Part shown: piece after piece, positions 1 through 7,275 of the stretch
How the letters are laid out: the number at the start of each line of letters is the position of its first letter
Numbering within the stretch: position 1 is the stretch's first letter
From: Deltaproteobacteria bacterium
Lineage (GTDB): Bacteria; Desulfobacterota; Desulfovibrionia; Desulfovibrionales; Desulfovibrionaceae
Direction of reading: 5' to 3'
Assembly (NCBI GenBank): GCA_020861205.1
Contig: JAJBSY010000051.1
Location: forward strand, 1 to 7,705
DNA length: 7,705 nucleotides
Made by a program: the position numbers and the translations under genes
The notes under the pieces: generated by a model
Databases searched by the model: none
What the model saw: the letters and a program-made list of their open reading frames with translations, nothing else
What the model was told of the DNA's origin: nothing

Positions 1-3000
1 GCGCTGACCACCACCTTTACCGCTTCCCAGGGCCTCCTCCTGAAAGTCCCCAACATGTATAAAATCGCGGGTGAGCTCCTTCCCGGCGTGTTCCACGTCT
101 CGGCCCGCTCCCTCGCCTCCAACAGCCTCAGCATTTTCGGCGACCATCAGGACGTCATGTCCACCCGGCAGACGGGCTTCGCGCTGCTGGCTTCCAGCAG
201 CGTGCAGGACTGCATGTACCTCGGCGCGGTGGCGCATCTCGCGGCCATCAAGGGCCGCCTTCCCTTCCTGCATTTCTTTGACGGGTTCCGCACCTCGCAC
301 GAGACGCAGAAAATCGGCGTGCTGGAATACGAAGAACTTGCAAAACTGCTTGACTGGGAAGCCGTAAACGATTTTCGCCGGCGGGCGCTCAACCCGGACC
401 ACCCGACCTTGAGCGGCATGACCCAGAACCCCGACGTGTTTTTCCAGCTGCGCGAGGCGGTAAACCCGTTCCATGCCGCCCTGCCCGGCATCGTCCGCGA
501 CGCCATGCGGCGGATCAACGAACTGACCGGTTCCGGCTACGACTTCTTTGAATATTACGGCGCGCCGGACGCGGAACGGGTCATCGTGGCCATGGGTTCC
601 TCCTGTTGCGCCATCGAGGAGGTCGTGGACGCCCTCAGGGCACAGGGCGAAAAGGTCGGCCTCATCAACGTGCGCCTGTACCGCCCCTTTGTCGAACAGG
701 CCTTCCGCGACGCCCTGCCCAAGACGGTCAAGCGCGTGGCCGTGCTCGACCGCACCAAGGAACCCGGCGGCGTGGAGCCCCTTTGCCTGGACGTGCGCAA
801 CGCCCTGTACGGGCAGCCGGACGCGCCCATGGTCATAGCGGGCCGGTACGGCCTCGCTTCCAAGGATTTCACCCCCTCCCAGGCGCAGGCCGTGTTCCTG
901 AACCTGGCGACGGATTCACCCAAGGAATCGTTCACCGTCGGCATCGTGGACGACGTAACCCTCACCTCCCTCCCCGAGCCCAAGGAACCGGTCAAGATAG
1001 ACCGGACCGGGCAGACGGCGTGTAAATTCTGGGGCTTCGGGTCCGACGGCACTGTCGGGGCCAACAAGAGCGCCATCAAGATCATCGGGGATCACACCGA
1101 CATGTACGCCCAGGCCTACTTCGCCTATGACTCCAAGAAGTCCGGCGGGGTTACCATTTCACACCTGCGGTTCGGCGACAAACCCATCCGGTCAACCTAC
1201 TACGTGAACGAGGCGGATTTCATCGCCTGCCACAACCAGGCCTACGTGCATCTCTACGACGTTCTAAGCGGCCTTGAGAAGGGCGGCACGTTCCTGCTCA
1301 ACTGCATGTGGTCGGATGAGGAACTGGAGTATCACCTGCCCGGGTCCATGAAGCGTTTCATAGCGAACAACGGCATCAAGTTTTACACCATCAACGCCAT
1401 CGCCATCGCCAACGAACTGGGAATCAGCGGGCGCATCAACATGATCATGCAGGCCGCCTTCTTCAAGCTTGCCAACATCATCCCGGTGGAAGACGCGGTC
1501 AGGCACTTGAAAAAAGCCGTGGAGGATTCCTACGGCAAACAGGGAAAATCCGTTGTCGAAAAGAACTTCGCGGCCATCGACAAGGGAATCTCCGCCTTGC
1601 ACGCGGTGAAGGTTCCCGAAGCCTGGAAAACCGCTCCGGACGCGCCGGAACAAAAGCCCGCCGACCGGCCGGCATTCTACAACGACGTGGTTGTGCCCAT
1701 GTTGCGGCAGGAAGGGGACAGGCTTCCGGTCAGCGCGTTCAAGGGATATGAAGACGGCCGCTGGCCCGTGGGCATCACGGGGTATGAGAAGCGCGGCGTG
1801 GCTGTGCAGACGGCCTGCTGGGACGCGGCCAACTGCATCCAGTGCAACCAGTGTTCGTTCGTCTGTCCGCACGCGGTCATCCGGCCGCTTCTCGCAACGG
1901 AAGAAGAACTCAAGGGCGCGCCCGAAGGGTTCCAATCCCTTCCGGCCACGGGCTACAAGGGATATGCCTACCACCTGGCCATCTCCTCCCTGGACTGCAC
2001 GGGTTGCGGCCTTTGCCACCAGGCCTGCCCGGCCAAGACCAAGGCCGTCAACCTGAAACTTCTCGAGGAGCAGCGTCCCCAGTGCGAGGATCTCTGGAAC
2101 TTCGCGACCGCGCATATCAGCTACAAACCGGTGGACGGCAAGCCGAGCGTCAAGACCAGCCAGTTCCTGCAACCCCTGAACGAGTTCTCCGGCGCCTGCG
2201 CGGGCTGTGGGGAAACCCCCTACGCCAAGCTCATCACCCAGCTTTTCGGGGACAGGATGATGCTCTCCAACGCCGCGGGCTGCTCGACGGTGTGGGCGGC
2301 GGGCGCCCCGTCCGTTTCCTATACCAAGAACGCGGCCGGGCAGGGCCCCGCTTGGGGTTTCTCCCTGTTTGAAGACTGCGCGGAATATGGTTTCGGCATG
2401 TCGCTGGGCGTGGAACAGGTCAGGACCCTGATAGCGGACCGTATCGTCCAGGCCCTTGCCAAGGGGCAGCCGGAACCCTTGCGCGCGGCCATGCGGGACT
2501 GGCTGGACAACCGCAAGAAAGGGGACGGCACCCGCATCCGCGCCGCCGCTCTGGAAGAAGCCCTCGCGGCGCACAAAGGAACGGATCCGCTGCTGAACGA
2601 AATCTACCGGCAGCGCGACTACTTCGTGAAACGCTCGCACTGGATCTTCGGCGGCGACGGCTGGGCCTACGACATCGGCTACGGCGGCCTCGATCACGTG
2701 CTGGCCTACGGCGACGACGTGAATGCCTTCGTGTTCGACACGGAAGTGTATTCCAACACCGGCGGCCAGTCTTCCAAGGCCACGCCGGCCGGGGCCATAG
2801 CCCAGTTCGCGGCGGGCGGCAAGCCCACGCCCAAGAAGGATCTCGGGCTGATGGCCATCACCTACGGCACGGTCTACGTGGCCCAGGTCGCGCTCGGCGC
2901 GGACAAGGTCCAGACCCTCAAGGCCATCATGGAAGCCGAAGCGTATCCGGGCCCGTCCCTGATTATCGCCTACGCGCCCTGCATCAATCATGGTATCAAG

Positions 3001-3279
3001 GGCGGCATGGCTCAGGGCCTCGCCCAGGCCAAGGAGGCCGTGGACGCGGGGTACTGGTCCCTTTACCGCTACAACCCCCTGCTCAAGGCCGAAGGGAAGA
3101 ACCCGTTCACGCTGGATTCAAAGAAGCCGACAGCCGACTTCCGCGACCATCTCTTGAAGGAAGTCCGCTACTCGGCCCTCCTGACCCAGTTCCCGGACAA
3201 GGCCGAGGCGCTGTTGCAATACGCGGAACGGTCCGCGCGCGAGCGCCAGGAAATGTACGAACGCCTTGCCGGGGCCTGA
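1..3279 (+). CDS. nifJ: Pyruvate:ferredoxin (flavodoxin) oxidoreductase, 5'-truncated by window edge
   Basis: This cytosolic enzyme converts pyruvate, CoA and oxidised ferredoxin to acetyl-CoA, CO2 and reduced ferredoxin. The frame is open from base 1, giving 1092 visible residues. The ATG at 55 is internal, because the codons before it encode the conserved TTTFTASQGL stretch. About 80 N-terminal residues are missing, so the full length is near 1170, normal for the family. Visible in order: rest of domain I with substrate-binding Arg36 (D. africanus Arg114); domains II-III; a two-cluster ferredoxin domain (Cys612/615/618/622 and Cys666/669/672/676); and the TPP domain. That last domain carries GDGW at 885-888, Asn919 in YSNTGGQ, and the third-cluster ligands Cys733, Cys736, Cys761 and Cys994. 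All catalytic and cluster residues in view are intact. The protein stops where the oxygen-protective C-terminal extension of D. africanus PFOR would begin. Pyruvate specificity rather than another 2-oxoacid is inferred from overall similarity. Confidence 0.97.
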   Translation, partial: ALTTTFTASQGLLLKVPNMYKIAGELLPGVFHVSARSLASNSLSIFGDHQDVMSTRQTGFALLASSSVQDCMYLGAVAHLAAIKGRLPFLHFFDGFRTSHETQKIGVLEYEELAKLLDWEAVNDFRRRALNPDHPTLSGMTQNPDVFFQLREAVNPFHAALPGIVRDAMRRINELTGSGYDFFEYYGAPDAERVIVAMGSSCCAIEEVVDALRAQGEKVGLINVRLYRPFVEQAFRDALPKTVKRVAVLDRTKEPGGVEPLCLDVRNALYGQPDAPMVIAGRYGLASKDFTPSQAQAVFLNLATDSPKESFTVGIVDDVTLTSLPEPKEPVKIDRTGQTACKFWGFGSDGTVGANKSAIKIIGDHTDMYAQAYFAYDSKKSGGVTISHLRFGDKPIRSTYYVNEADFIACHNQAYVHLYDVLSGLEKGGTFLLNCMWSDEELEYHLPGSMKRFIANNGIKFYTINAIAIANELGISGRINMIMQAAFFKLANIIPVEDAVRHLKKAVEDSYGKQGKSVVEKNFAAIDKGISALHAVKVPEAWKTAPDAPEQKPADRPAFYNDVVVPMLRQEGDRLPVSAFKGYEDGRWPVGITGYEKRGVAVQTACWDAANCIQCNQCSFVCPHAVIRPLLATEEELKGAPEGFQSLPATGYKGYAYHLAISSLDCTGCGLCHQACPAKTKAVNLKLLEEQRPQCEDLWNFATAHISYKPVDGKPSVKTSQFLQPLNEFSGACAGCGETPYAKLITQLFGDRMMLSNAAGCSTVWAAGAPSVSYTKNAAGQGPAWGFSLFEDCAEYGFGMSLGVEQVRTLIADRIVQALAKGQPEPLRAAMRDWLDNRKKGDGTRIRAAALEEALAAHKGTDPLLNEIYRQRDYFVKRSHWIFGGDGWAYDIGYGGLDHVLAYGDDVNAFVFDTEVYSNTGGQSSKATPAGAIAQFAAGGKPTPKKDLGLMAITYGTVYVAQVALGADKVQTLKAIMEAEAYPGPSLIIAYAPCINHGIKGGMAQGLAQAKEAVDAGYWSLYRYNPLLKAEGKNPFTLDSKKPTADFRDHLLKEVRYSALLTQFPDKAEALLQYAERSARERQEMYERLAGA

Positions 3280-3292
3280 TCGCCCGGCAGGC
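3263..3292 (+). promoter_or_regulatory. Hairpin spanning the PFOR stop codon
   Basis: TGCCGGG (3267-3273) pairs with CCCGGCA (3283-3289). After a bulged T at 3266 the stem continues with GCC (3263-3265) against GGC (3290-3292), around a 9-nt loop holding the TGA stop. No T-run follows, so this is not a canonical intrinsic terminator. It could slow 3' decay of the PFOR message or give weak termination. Pairing inside a GC-rich coding end can also arise by chance. Confidence 0.3.
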
Positions 3293-3323
3293 AAACATGG
3301 CAGATATGGCAGGTTCATTATCG

Positions 3324-3345
3324 CTTGATAACCGATCACATCAAG
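3324..3345 (+). repeat. 6-bp inverted repeat overlapping the dctP ribosome binding site
   Basis: CTTGAT (3324-3329) and ATCAAG (3340-3345) form a perfect dyad with a 10-nt spacer. The right arm covers the first bases of the dctP Shine-Dalgarno sequence. The left arm shares bases with a second, mutually exclusive small dyad, TTATC (3318-3322) with GATAA (3327-3331). It could be an operator or a weak RBS-masking stem. The arms are short and chance occurrence is plausible. Confidence 0.25.
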
Positions 3346-3348
3346 GAG
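3343..3348 (+). promoter_or_regulatory. Ribosome binding site fixing the dctP start
   Basis: AAGGAG lies 6 nt before the ATG at 3355. This favours ATG 3355 over the in-frame TTG at 3325, which would put ten extra residues ahead of an otherwise well-formed signal peptide. Confidence 0.85.
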
Positions 3349-3354
3349 AAAGGT

Positions 3355-4368
3355 ATGAAATCGAAACGTCTCGTGTCCTTCGCGATCGCCGTCGGCCTTA
3401 TAGCCGCCCTGGCTTCCGCCGCCCCGGCCGCCGTCACCATCAAATTGGCGCATTCCTCCCCGGCGGCCAATGACAGGCTTGAGGCAGGCTGTCTCATCTT
3501 CAAGAAAATCGTGGAAGAAAAGACCAACGGCGCCATCAAGGTGGATACGTTCCCGGCCAGCCAGCTCGGCGCGGAACGGGAACAGCTCGAAGGCGTGCAG
3601 ATGGGCACCATCGAAATGGCCGGGTTGAGCGGCGGCCCCTTCCCCGCGATATTCCCGGACATCATGGTCTTCGACATCCCCTTCGTCTTTGCCAGCGAAG
3701 AGGTGGCCTATGAGATTATGGACGGTCCCATCGGCAAGGCCCTGCAGGAAAAACTGCTCGAAAAAACGGGCATCCGCCTCCTCGCCTGGGGTGAAAACGG
3801 TTTCCGCAACTTCACCTCCAACAAGCTCATCCGCGTGCCGGACGACATGAAAGGGATGAAGGTGCGGGTCATGGAAAACCCCGCCTATATGCAAATGATC
3901 CGCGAACTCGGCGCCATTCCCACGCCTCTGCCGTTCTCCGAAATATACACCGCCCTTTCCCAGGGCGTCGCCGACGCGCAGGAAAACGCGTCTTCCCTTA
4001 CGGAATCCGCCAGGTTCTACGAGGTTCAGAAGCACATGGTCATCGACCGCCACACGTTCGGCCCCTACCTGTACATCATGAATAACGATTTCTACAACAG
4101 CCTCACCCCCGAGCAGCAAAAGATCGTGGATGAAGCCGCCCAAATCATGGTCAAGGAAGAGCGCCGCATGAACCGCGAACAGACGGAAGCGGGTGTTGAG
4201 CGCATGATCAAGGCCGGGCTCCAGGTCAACACCCTGACCCCGGAAGAGTTCAAGCTGTTCCGGGAAAAAGTGCAGCCCGCCGTCGTGAACATCGTCAAGA
4301 AACAGGTCGATCCCAAAACCGTGGACGACTTCCTGAATGCCGTGAGGGAAGCGGAAGCCAGGCGTTAA
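3355..4368 (+). CDS. dctP: TRAP transporter periplasmic solute-binding protein, DctP family
   Basis: This secreted binding protein captures an organic acid in the periplasm and delivers it to the DctQM membrane complex. The 337-residue length is typical. The N-terminus is a signal peptide: basic MKSKR, a hydrophobic core at about 6-20, and an Ala-rich cleavage region ending near residue 26. The mature part starts with VTIKLAHSS, as usual for DctP. Family hallmarks follow: LGAERE (71-76), FRNFT (150-154), KVRVMENP (169-176) with Arg171 in the position that normally salt-bridges the substrate carboxylate, and the PLPFSEIYTALSQG stretch (191-204) followed by DAQEN with Asn211. These residues support a carboxylate-bearing ligand but do not identify it. 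It heads the transporter genes. A strong hairpin just after the stop may keep its transcript more abundant than dctQM, matching the usual excess of binding protein. Confidence 0.95.
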   Translation: MKSKRLVSFAIAVGLIAALASAAPAAVTIKLAHSSPAANDRLEAGCLIFKKIVEEKTNGAIKVDTFPASQLGAEREQLEGVQMGTIEMAGLSGGPFPAIFPDIMVFDIPFVFASEEVAYEIMDGPIGKALQEKLLEKTGIRLLAWGENGFRNFTSNKLIRVPDDMKGMKVRVMENPAYMQMIRELGAIPTPLPFSEIYTALSQGVADAQENASSLTESARFYEVQKHMVIDRHTFGPYLYIMNNDFYNSLTPEQQKIVDEAAQIMVKEERRMNREQTEAGVERMIKAGLQVNTLTPEEFKLFREKVQPAVVNIVKKQVDPKTVDDFLNAVREAEARR

Positions 4369-4380
4369 TGGTATTGCCGC

Positions 4381-4426
4381 CTGTCCCGGCGAAGCGGAAA
4401 CGCCTCGCCGGGACAGAGCTGTTTTT
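4381..4426 (+). terminator. Strong hairpin with GAAA tetraloop and T-run between dctP and dctQ (partial terminator or mRNA stabiliser)
   Basis: CTGTCCCGGCGA (4381-4392) and TCGCCGGGACAG (4405-4416) are perfect 12-bp arms. Inside, past one A/C mismatch, GCG (4394-4396) and CGC (4401-4403) close a GAAA loop (4397-4400), a GNRA-type tetraloop. Five Ts (4422-4426) follow 5 nt after the stem, further than in a textbook terminator. The hairpin begins 12 nt after the dctP stop. The arrangement suits partial readthrough or protection of the dctP 3' end from exonucleases. The structure is seen directly; its function is inferred. Confidence 0.6.
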
Positions 4427-4427
4427 A

Positions 4428-4444
4428 GGCCGGACGTTCCGGCT
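4428..4444 (+). promoter_or_regulatory. Second small hairpin ahead of the dctQ ribosome binding site
   Basis: GCCGGA (4429-4434) pairs with TCCGGC (4438-4443) over a 3-nt loop, with a possible outer G-T pair. It ends about 12 nt before the dctQ Shine-Dalgarno GGGGAG (4457-4462). It could influence ribosome access or simply be a GC-rich palindrome. Confidence 0.3.
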
Positions 4445-4467
4445 CAACGGCGAAATGGGGAGAATCT

Positions 4468-5001
4468 ATGCGCTGCATCCTGGAAAAAATCAACAGAGCG
4501 CTCATTCAATCGGAAACGGCGATCTGCGCCTTTCTGATGGCGGGCGTCGCGCTGGCGACCCTCTGGGGAGTTTTCGAACGTTTCGTTCTGCGGATCGGGC
4601 TCGGAATATCGGATGAGCTTGCCCGGTATATCAACGTGTACTGTATTTTCTTCGGCGCCTGCCTGGGCGTCGTCAAAAGCTCCCACGTGGGCGTGGACGT
4701 GTTCGTCCGCATCCTGCCCGCCCGGATGCATAAAATCATGGGAATCATAAGTTACGCCATTTGCGCTGTTTTCTGCGCCATCATCTCCTGCACCGGCTTC
4801 AGTTACTTCATGCGCCTGTATCTTTCCAATCAGCTGACGCCGTCGTTGCAGATTCCCATTTGTTTCGTCTTCCTGGCCGTTCCGGTCGGTTGCCTGCTCA
4901 TGGGCATTCATTTCGTCCTGCGGATCGCCCTGGACGATATAGACACCCCGGCTTCCATAGCCGCGGCGGCGACTCCCGAGGAGGTGCGTTATGATGACTG
5001 A
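4468..5001 (+). CDS. dctQ: TRAP transporter small membrane subunit, DctQ family
   Basis: This small integral membrane component of the TRAP transporter pairs with DctM and helps dock the substrate-loaded DctP. It has 177 residues with four predicted membrane helices at about 17-39, 50-70, 90-112 and 128-152. The DctQ signature is present: SDELARY (48-54), then FFGACLGVVKSSHVGVDVF (61-79), matching the usual D-E-x-x-R-Y ... G ... H-x-x-V-D pattern. The start at ATG 4468 is supported by GGGGAG 5 nt upstream. The hydrophilic C-terminal tail (about 155-177) is normal. The gene follows dctP after a 99-nt structured gap and overlaps dctM by 11 nt, so translation of the two membrane subunits is probably coupled. 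Confidence 0.93.
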   Translation: MRCILEKINRALIQSETAICAFLMAGVALATLWGVFERFVLRIGLGISDELARYINVYCIFFGACLGVVKSSHVGVDVFVRILPARMHKIMGIISYAICAVFCAIISCTGFSYFMRLYLSNQLTPSLQIPICFVFLAVPVGCLLMGIHFVLRIALDDIDTPASIAAAATPEEVRYDD

Positions 5002-6265
5002 AGTGCTGCTCGTCTGCCTTATCGCGCTCATCGCCATGAACGTGCCCATCGCCTTCAGCATCGGGCTTTCCGCCTTCATCGCCATATTCACCTTCGGCAA
5101 GGTGCCCCTTTTTCTCATCAGCCAGCGCATGTTTACCGGCGTGGACTCCTTCACCCTCCTGGCTATTCCCCTGTTCATGCTGGCGGGCAGCCTGATGGAC
5201 AAGGGCGGCATTTCACGGCGCCTGATCAACCTGGCCGCCGCCTTCGTGGGGCACGTGCACGGCGGGCTCGGCATCATCGCCGTCATCGCCTGCATGTTCT
5301 TCGCGGCCATATCCGGCTCCGCTCCCGCCACGGTGGTGGCCATCGGCTCCATCATGATTCCGGCCATGATCAGCGCGGGATACGACAAGGCCTTTTCCGT
5401 GGCGCTTCTGGCCGCGGCCGGCACCATCGGGGTCGTCATTCCCCCCAGCATTCCCTTCGTCACCTACGGCATTTCCACCGGCGTCTCCATCGGCAAACTG
5501 TTCGCAGCCGGACTTTTGCCGGGCATTCTCATGGGGCTGTGCCTTATCGCCGTGTGTTACGTGGTCAGCGTGCGCAACGGCTACATCGATACCTCCATCC
5601 GCACGGTCTCCCGCTTGCAGGCCCTCCGCGAGGCGATCTGGTGCCTCTTCATGCCGATAATCATACTCGGCGGCATCTACGGCGGCCTCTTCACGCCCAC
5701 GGAATCGGCCGGGGTAGCCTGTTTCTACGCCCTGCTCATCGGCATCTTCGTCTACAAGGAGCTGACCTTCAAACTGATCTACGAATGTTTGCATACGGCG
5801 GCCGTACCCTCGGCCATGGTGCTGCTGATCATCGGCTGCGCCACCGCCATGGGCTGGATCACCACCGCGGAACGCGTGCCGCACGCGGTCGCGGCATCCA
5901 TGGCGCAGTTCACGGACTCGCGGCTGGCCATCCTGCTTCTGCTCAACGTGGCGCTTCTCTTCGTCGGTTGCCTCATGGAACTGAACGCGGCCATCATCCT
6001 GCTCGGGCCCATCATTCTGCCCATGCTGCTCCAATATAACATCGACCCCATCCACTTCGGCGTGGTCATGGTCGTCAACCTGGCCGTTGGCCTCCTGACG
6101 CCGCCGCTGGGAATCAACCTGTTCGTGGCCAACGGATTGTGCCGGAGCGTGGATTTCAAGGACATCGTCGTCAAGGTCATGCCCATGATCATCGTCCTCT
6201 TCGCCCTGATCCTCGTGCTCACCTACGTCCCGGCGATATCCCTGTTCCTGACGCGGTTCATATAA
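4991..6265 (+). CDS. dctM: TRAP transporter large membrane subunit, DctM family
   Basis: This is the transport channel of the TRAP system, driving uptake with an ion gradient (usually Na+) rather than ATP. It has 424 residues, standard for a separate DctM, and is hydrophobic throughout with roughly a dozen membrane segments. Conserved stretches include SFTLLAIPLFMLAG (53-66), FFAAISGSAPATVVAIG (103-119), GTIGVVIPPSIPFVTYG (144-160), TPTESAG (235-241) and LTPPLGINLF (369-378), the helix-hairpin motifs of the DctM/IT superfamily. The start is ATG 4991, or 4994 one codon later. The strong AGGAGG at 4979-4984 lies inside dctQ and serves either. The 11-nt overlap with dctQ implies coupled translation. 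Transport specificity comes mainly from DctP and cannot be deduced here. Confidence 0.96.
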   Translation: MMTEVLLVCLIALIAMNVPIAFSIGLSAFIAIFTFGKVPLFLISQRMFTGVDSFTLLAIPLFMLAGSLMDKGGISRRLINLAAAFVGHVHGGLGIIAVIACMFFAAISGSAPATVVAIGSIMIPAMISAGYDKAFSVALLAAAGTIGVVIPPSIPFVTYGISTGVSIGKLFAAGLLPGILMGLCLIAVCYVVSVRNGYIDTSIRTVSRLQALREAIWCLFMPIIILGGIYGGLFTPTESAGVACFYALLIGIFVYKELTFKLIYECLHTAAVPSAMVLLIIGCATAMGWITTAERVPHAVAASMAQFTDSRLAILLLLNVALLFVGCLMELNAAIILLGPIILPMLLQYNIDPIHFGVVMVVNLAVGLLTPPLGINLFVANGLCRSVDFKDIVVKVMPMIIVLFALILVLTYVPAISLFLTRFI

Positions 6266-6280
6266 GCCGGGAGGACGATT

Positions 6281-7264
6281 ATGGCACGCTATAAGATAGT
6301 GAACGTGCAGCCGTACTGGGAAGACTGCAGCATCGAAAGGAAGATCGCGGATCAGATCGACGCGTCCTGCGTTTTCATCATGGATATCGACTATGAAGCG
6401 ATTTACCGGGAGATCCCGGATTGCGACGCCCTGGTCATCCAGTACCTGAAGATCGACGAGGACCTTTTGAAGCGTATGCCCGGCTGCAAGGTCATCGTGC
6501 GGTCCGCGGTGGGCATCAACAACATCGACCTCAAGGCCTGCGCCGACCACGGCATATACGTCGCCAACGTGCCGGATTATCTCCAGGGCGAGGTATCCGA
6601 CCACGTGATGGCCATGTTCCTGGCCATCAACCGCAAGCTGCGGTTTCTCGACGGGCGGGTCCGCTCGGGGCATTGGAGCGTCAACGACGCCAGGCCGCTG
6701 TATCTTTTGAAAACCCAGAGCATGGGCATCCTGGGATGCGGCCAGATAGGCCGGCAGACGGCTTCGCGGGCCCGGGCCTTCGGGATGAAGGTTTACGGCT
6801 ACGATCCTTTTCTGCCCGAGGAGGTGTTTCTCGCGGAGAACATCATCCGGGTGAAGGACCCGGACGAGCTGTTCAGCCGGAGCGACCACATCTCCGTCCA
6901 CATGCCGCTGACGCCGGAAACCACGCACATGGTCAATTACGACCGCCTCTGCCGCCTGAAAAAGCACAGCATCGTGCTCAATTCCTCGCGCGGCCCCGTG
7001 GTTTCCAACGACGACCTGTACCGCGCCCTTAAAGAAGGGCGCATCTTCGGCGCGGGCCTCGACGTGCTGGAAGAGGAGCCGCCGACGCTGCCTCTCAGGC
7101 TGGCGGAGTTTGATACGGTGCTCTTCACCCCCCACGTCGGCTATTACTCCCAGGAAGCGGAAATGAACATGAAACGGAAATCGTTCGAGGAGGTCGTGCG
7201 GTTTTTCACCGAGGGACGGCTCAAGCATTGCGTGAACCAACAGTTTTTCCCGCAAGGGGCATGA
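6281..7264 (+). CDS. D-isomer-specific 2-hydroxyacid dehydrogenase, CtBP-like, NAD-dependent
   Basis: This cytosolic oxidoreductase interconverts a 2-hydroxyacid and its 2-oxoacid with NAD(H). It has 327 residues. The N-terminal part of the catalytic domain includes SAVGINNID (75-83). The Rossmann domain has GCGQIG (152-157) and Asp175 at the end of the second strand, which favours NAD over NADP. The catalytic triad is complete: Arg237 in NSSRGP, Glu266 in DVLEEEP, His285 in FTPHVG. It is therefore probably an active enzyme. The N-terminal CSIER region and overall pattern recall the C-terminal-binding-protein branch, often labelled phosphoglycerate dehydrogenase-like. GGGAGGA (6269-6275) precedes ATG 6281, 15 nt after dctM, so it is part of the transport operon. 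The substrate is unknown. One family member is the (S)-sulfolactate dehydrogenase SlcC, others act on glycerate or sugar acids, and context does not choose between them. Confidence 0.92.
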   Translation: MARYKIVNVQPYWEDCSIERKIADQIDASCVFIMDIDYEAIYREIPDCDALVIQYLKIDEDLLKRMPGCKVIVRSAVGINNIDLKACADHGIYVANVPDYLQGEVSDHVMAMFLAINRKLRFLDGRVRSGHWSVNDARPLYLLKTQSMGILGCGQIGRQTASRARAFGMKVYGYDPFLPEEVFLAENIIRVKDPDELFSRSDHISVHMPLTPETTHMVNYDRLCRLKKHSIVLNSSRGPVVSNDDLYRALKEGRIFGAGLDVLEEEPPTLPLRLAEFDTVLFTPHVGYYSQEAEMNMKRKSFEEVVRFFTEGRLKHCVNQQFFPQGA

Positions 7265-7268
7265 AGGA
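7264..7268 (+). promoter_or_regulatory. Ribosome binding site choosing the start of the UxaA-family gene
   Basis: AAGGA lies 7 nt before ATG 7276. The alternative ATG 7261, which overlaps the preceding stop as ATGA, has a purine run (7254-7259) only 1 nt upstream and would add just MKEKT. ATG 7276 is therefore preferred. Confidence 0.7.
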
Positions 7269-7275
7269 AAAGACT

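Noticed and set aside
55..57. ATG at 55 as the PFOR start
   Set aside because: The 18 codons before it are in frame and encode the conserved TTTFTASQGL region of domain I, so the gene begins before the window.
1264..2991. Long open frame on the minus strand (575 codons) opposite PFOR
   Set aside because: It lies wholly opposite a well-conserved PFOR region. Its translation is rich in Gly, Arg, His, Val and Asp with no recognisable motif. Long antisense frames are expected in high-GC genes with strong third-position bias.
3297..3325. Possible sigma-54 promoter (TGGCAG elements) upstream of dctP
   Set aside because: TGGC occurs twice, but neither copy has the GC doublet at the required spacing. 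No convincing -35/-10 pair was found in this gap either.
3118..4143. Minus-strand open frame (341 codons) across the PFOR end and dctP
   Set aside because: It runs opposite two real genes and through the gap between them. The product has no recognisable family features.
4368..4616. Small + strand open frame between dctP and dctQ
   Set aside because: It starts on the last base of the dctP stop codon, has no ribosome binding site of its own, runs through the hairpins and deep into dctQ in another frame, and its protein looks random.
5213..7255. Very long open frame on the minus strand (680 codons) opposite dctM and the dehydrogenase
   Set aside because: The two genes on the + strand are unmistakable. 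The antisense translation is dominated by His, Asp, Glu, Gly and Arg without domains, crosses a gene boundary, and is a codon-bias shadow.
7254..7264. ATG 7261 as the preferred start of the UxaA-family gene
   Set aside because: The purine run before it is only 1 nt away, and the added residues MKEKT fall outside the usual family start, which begins near the IKVH segment.
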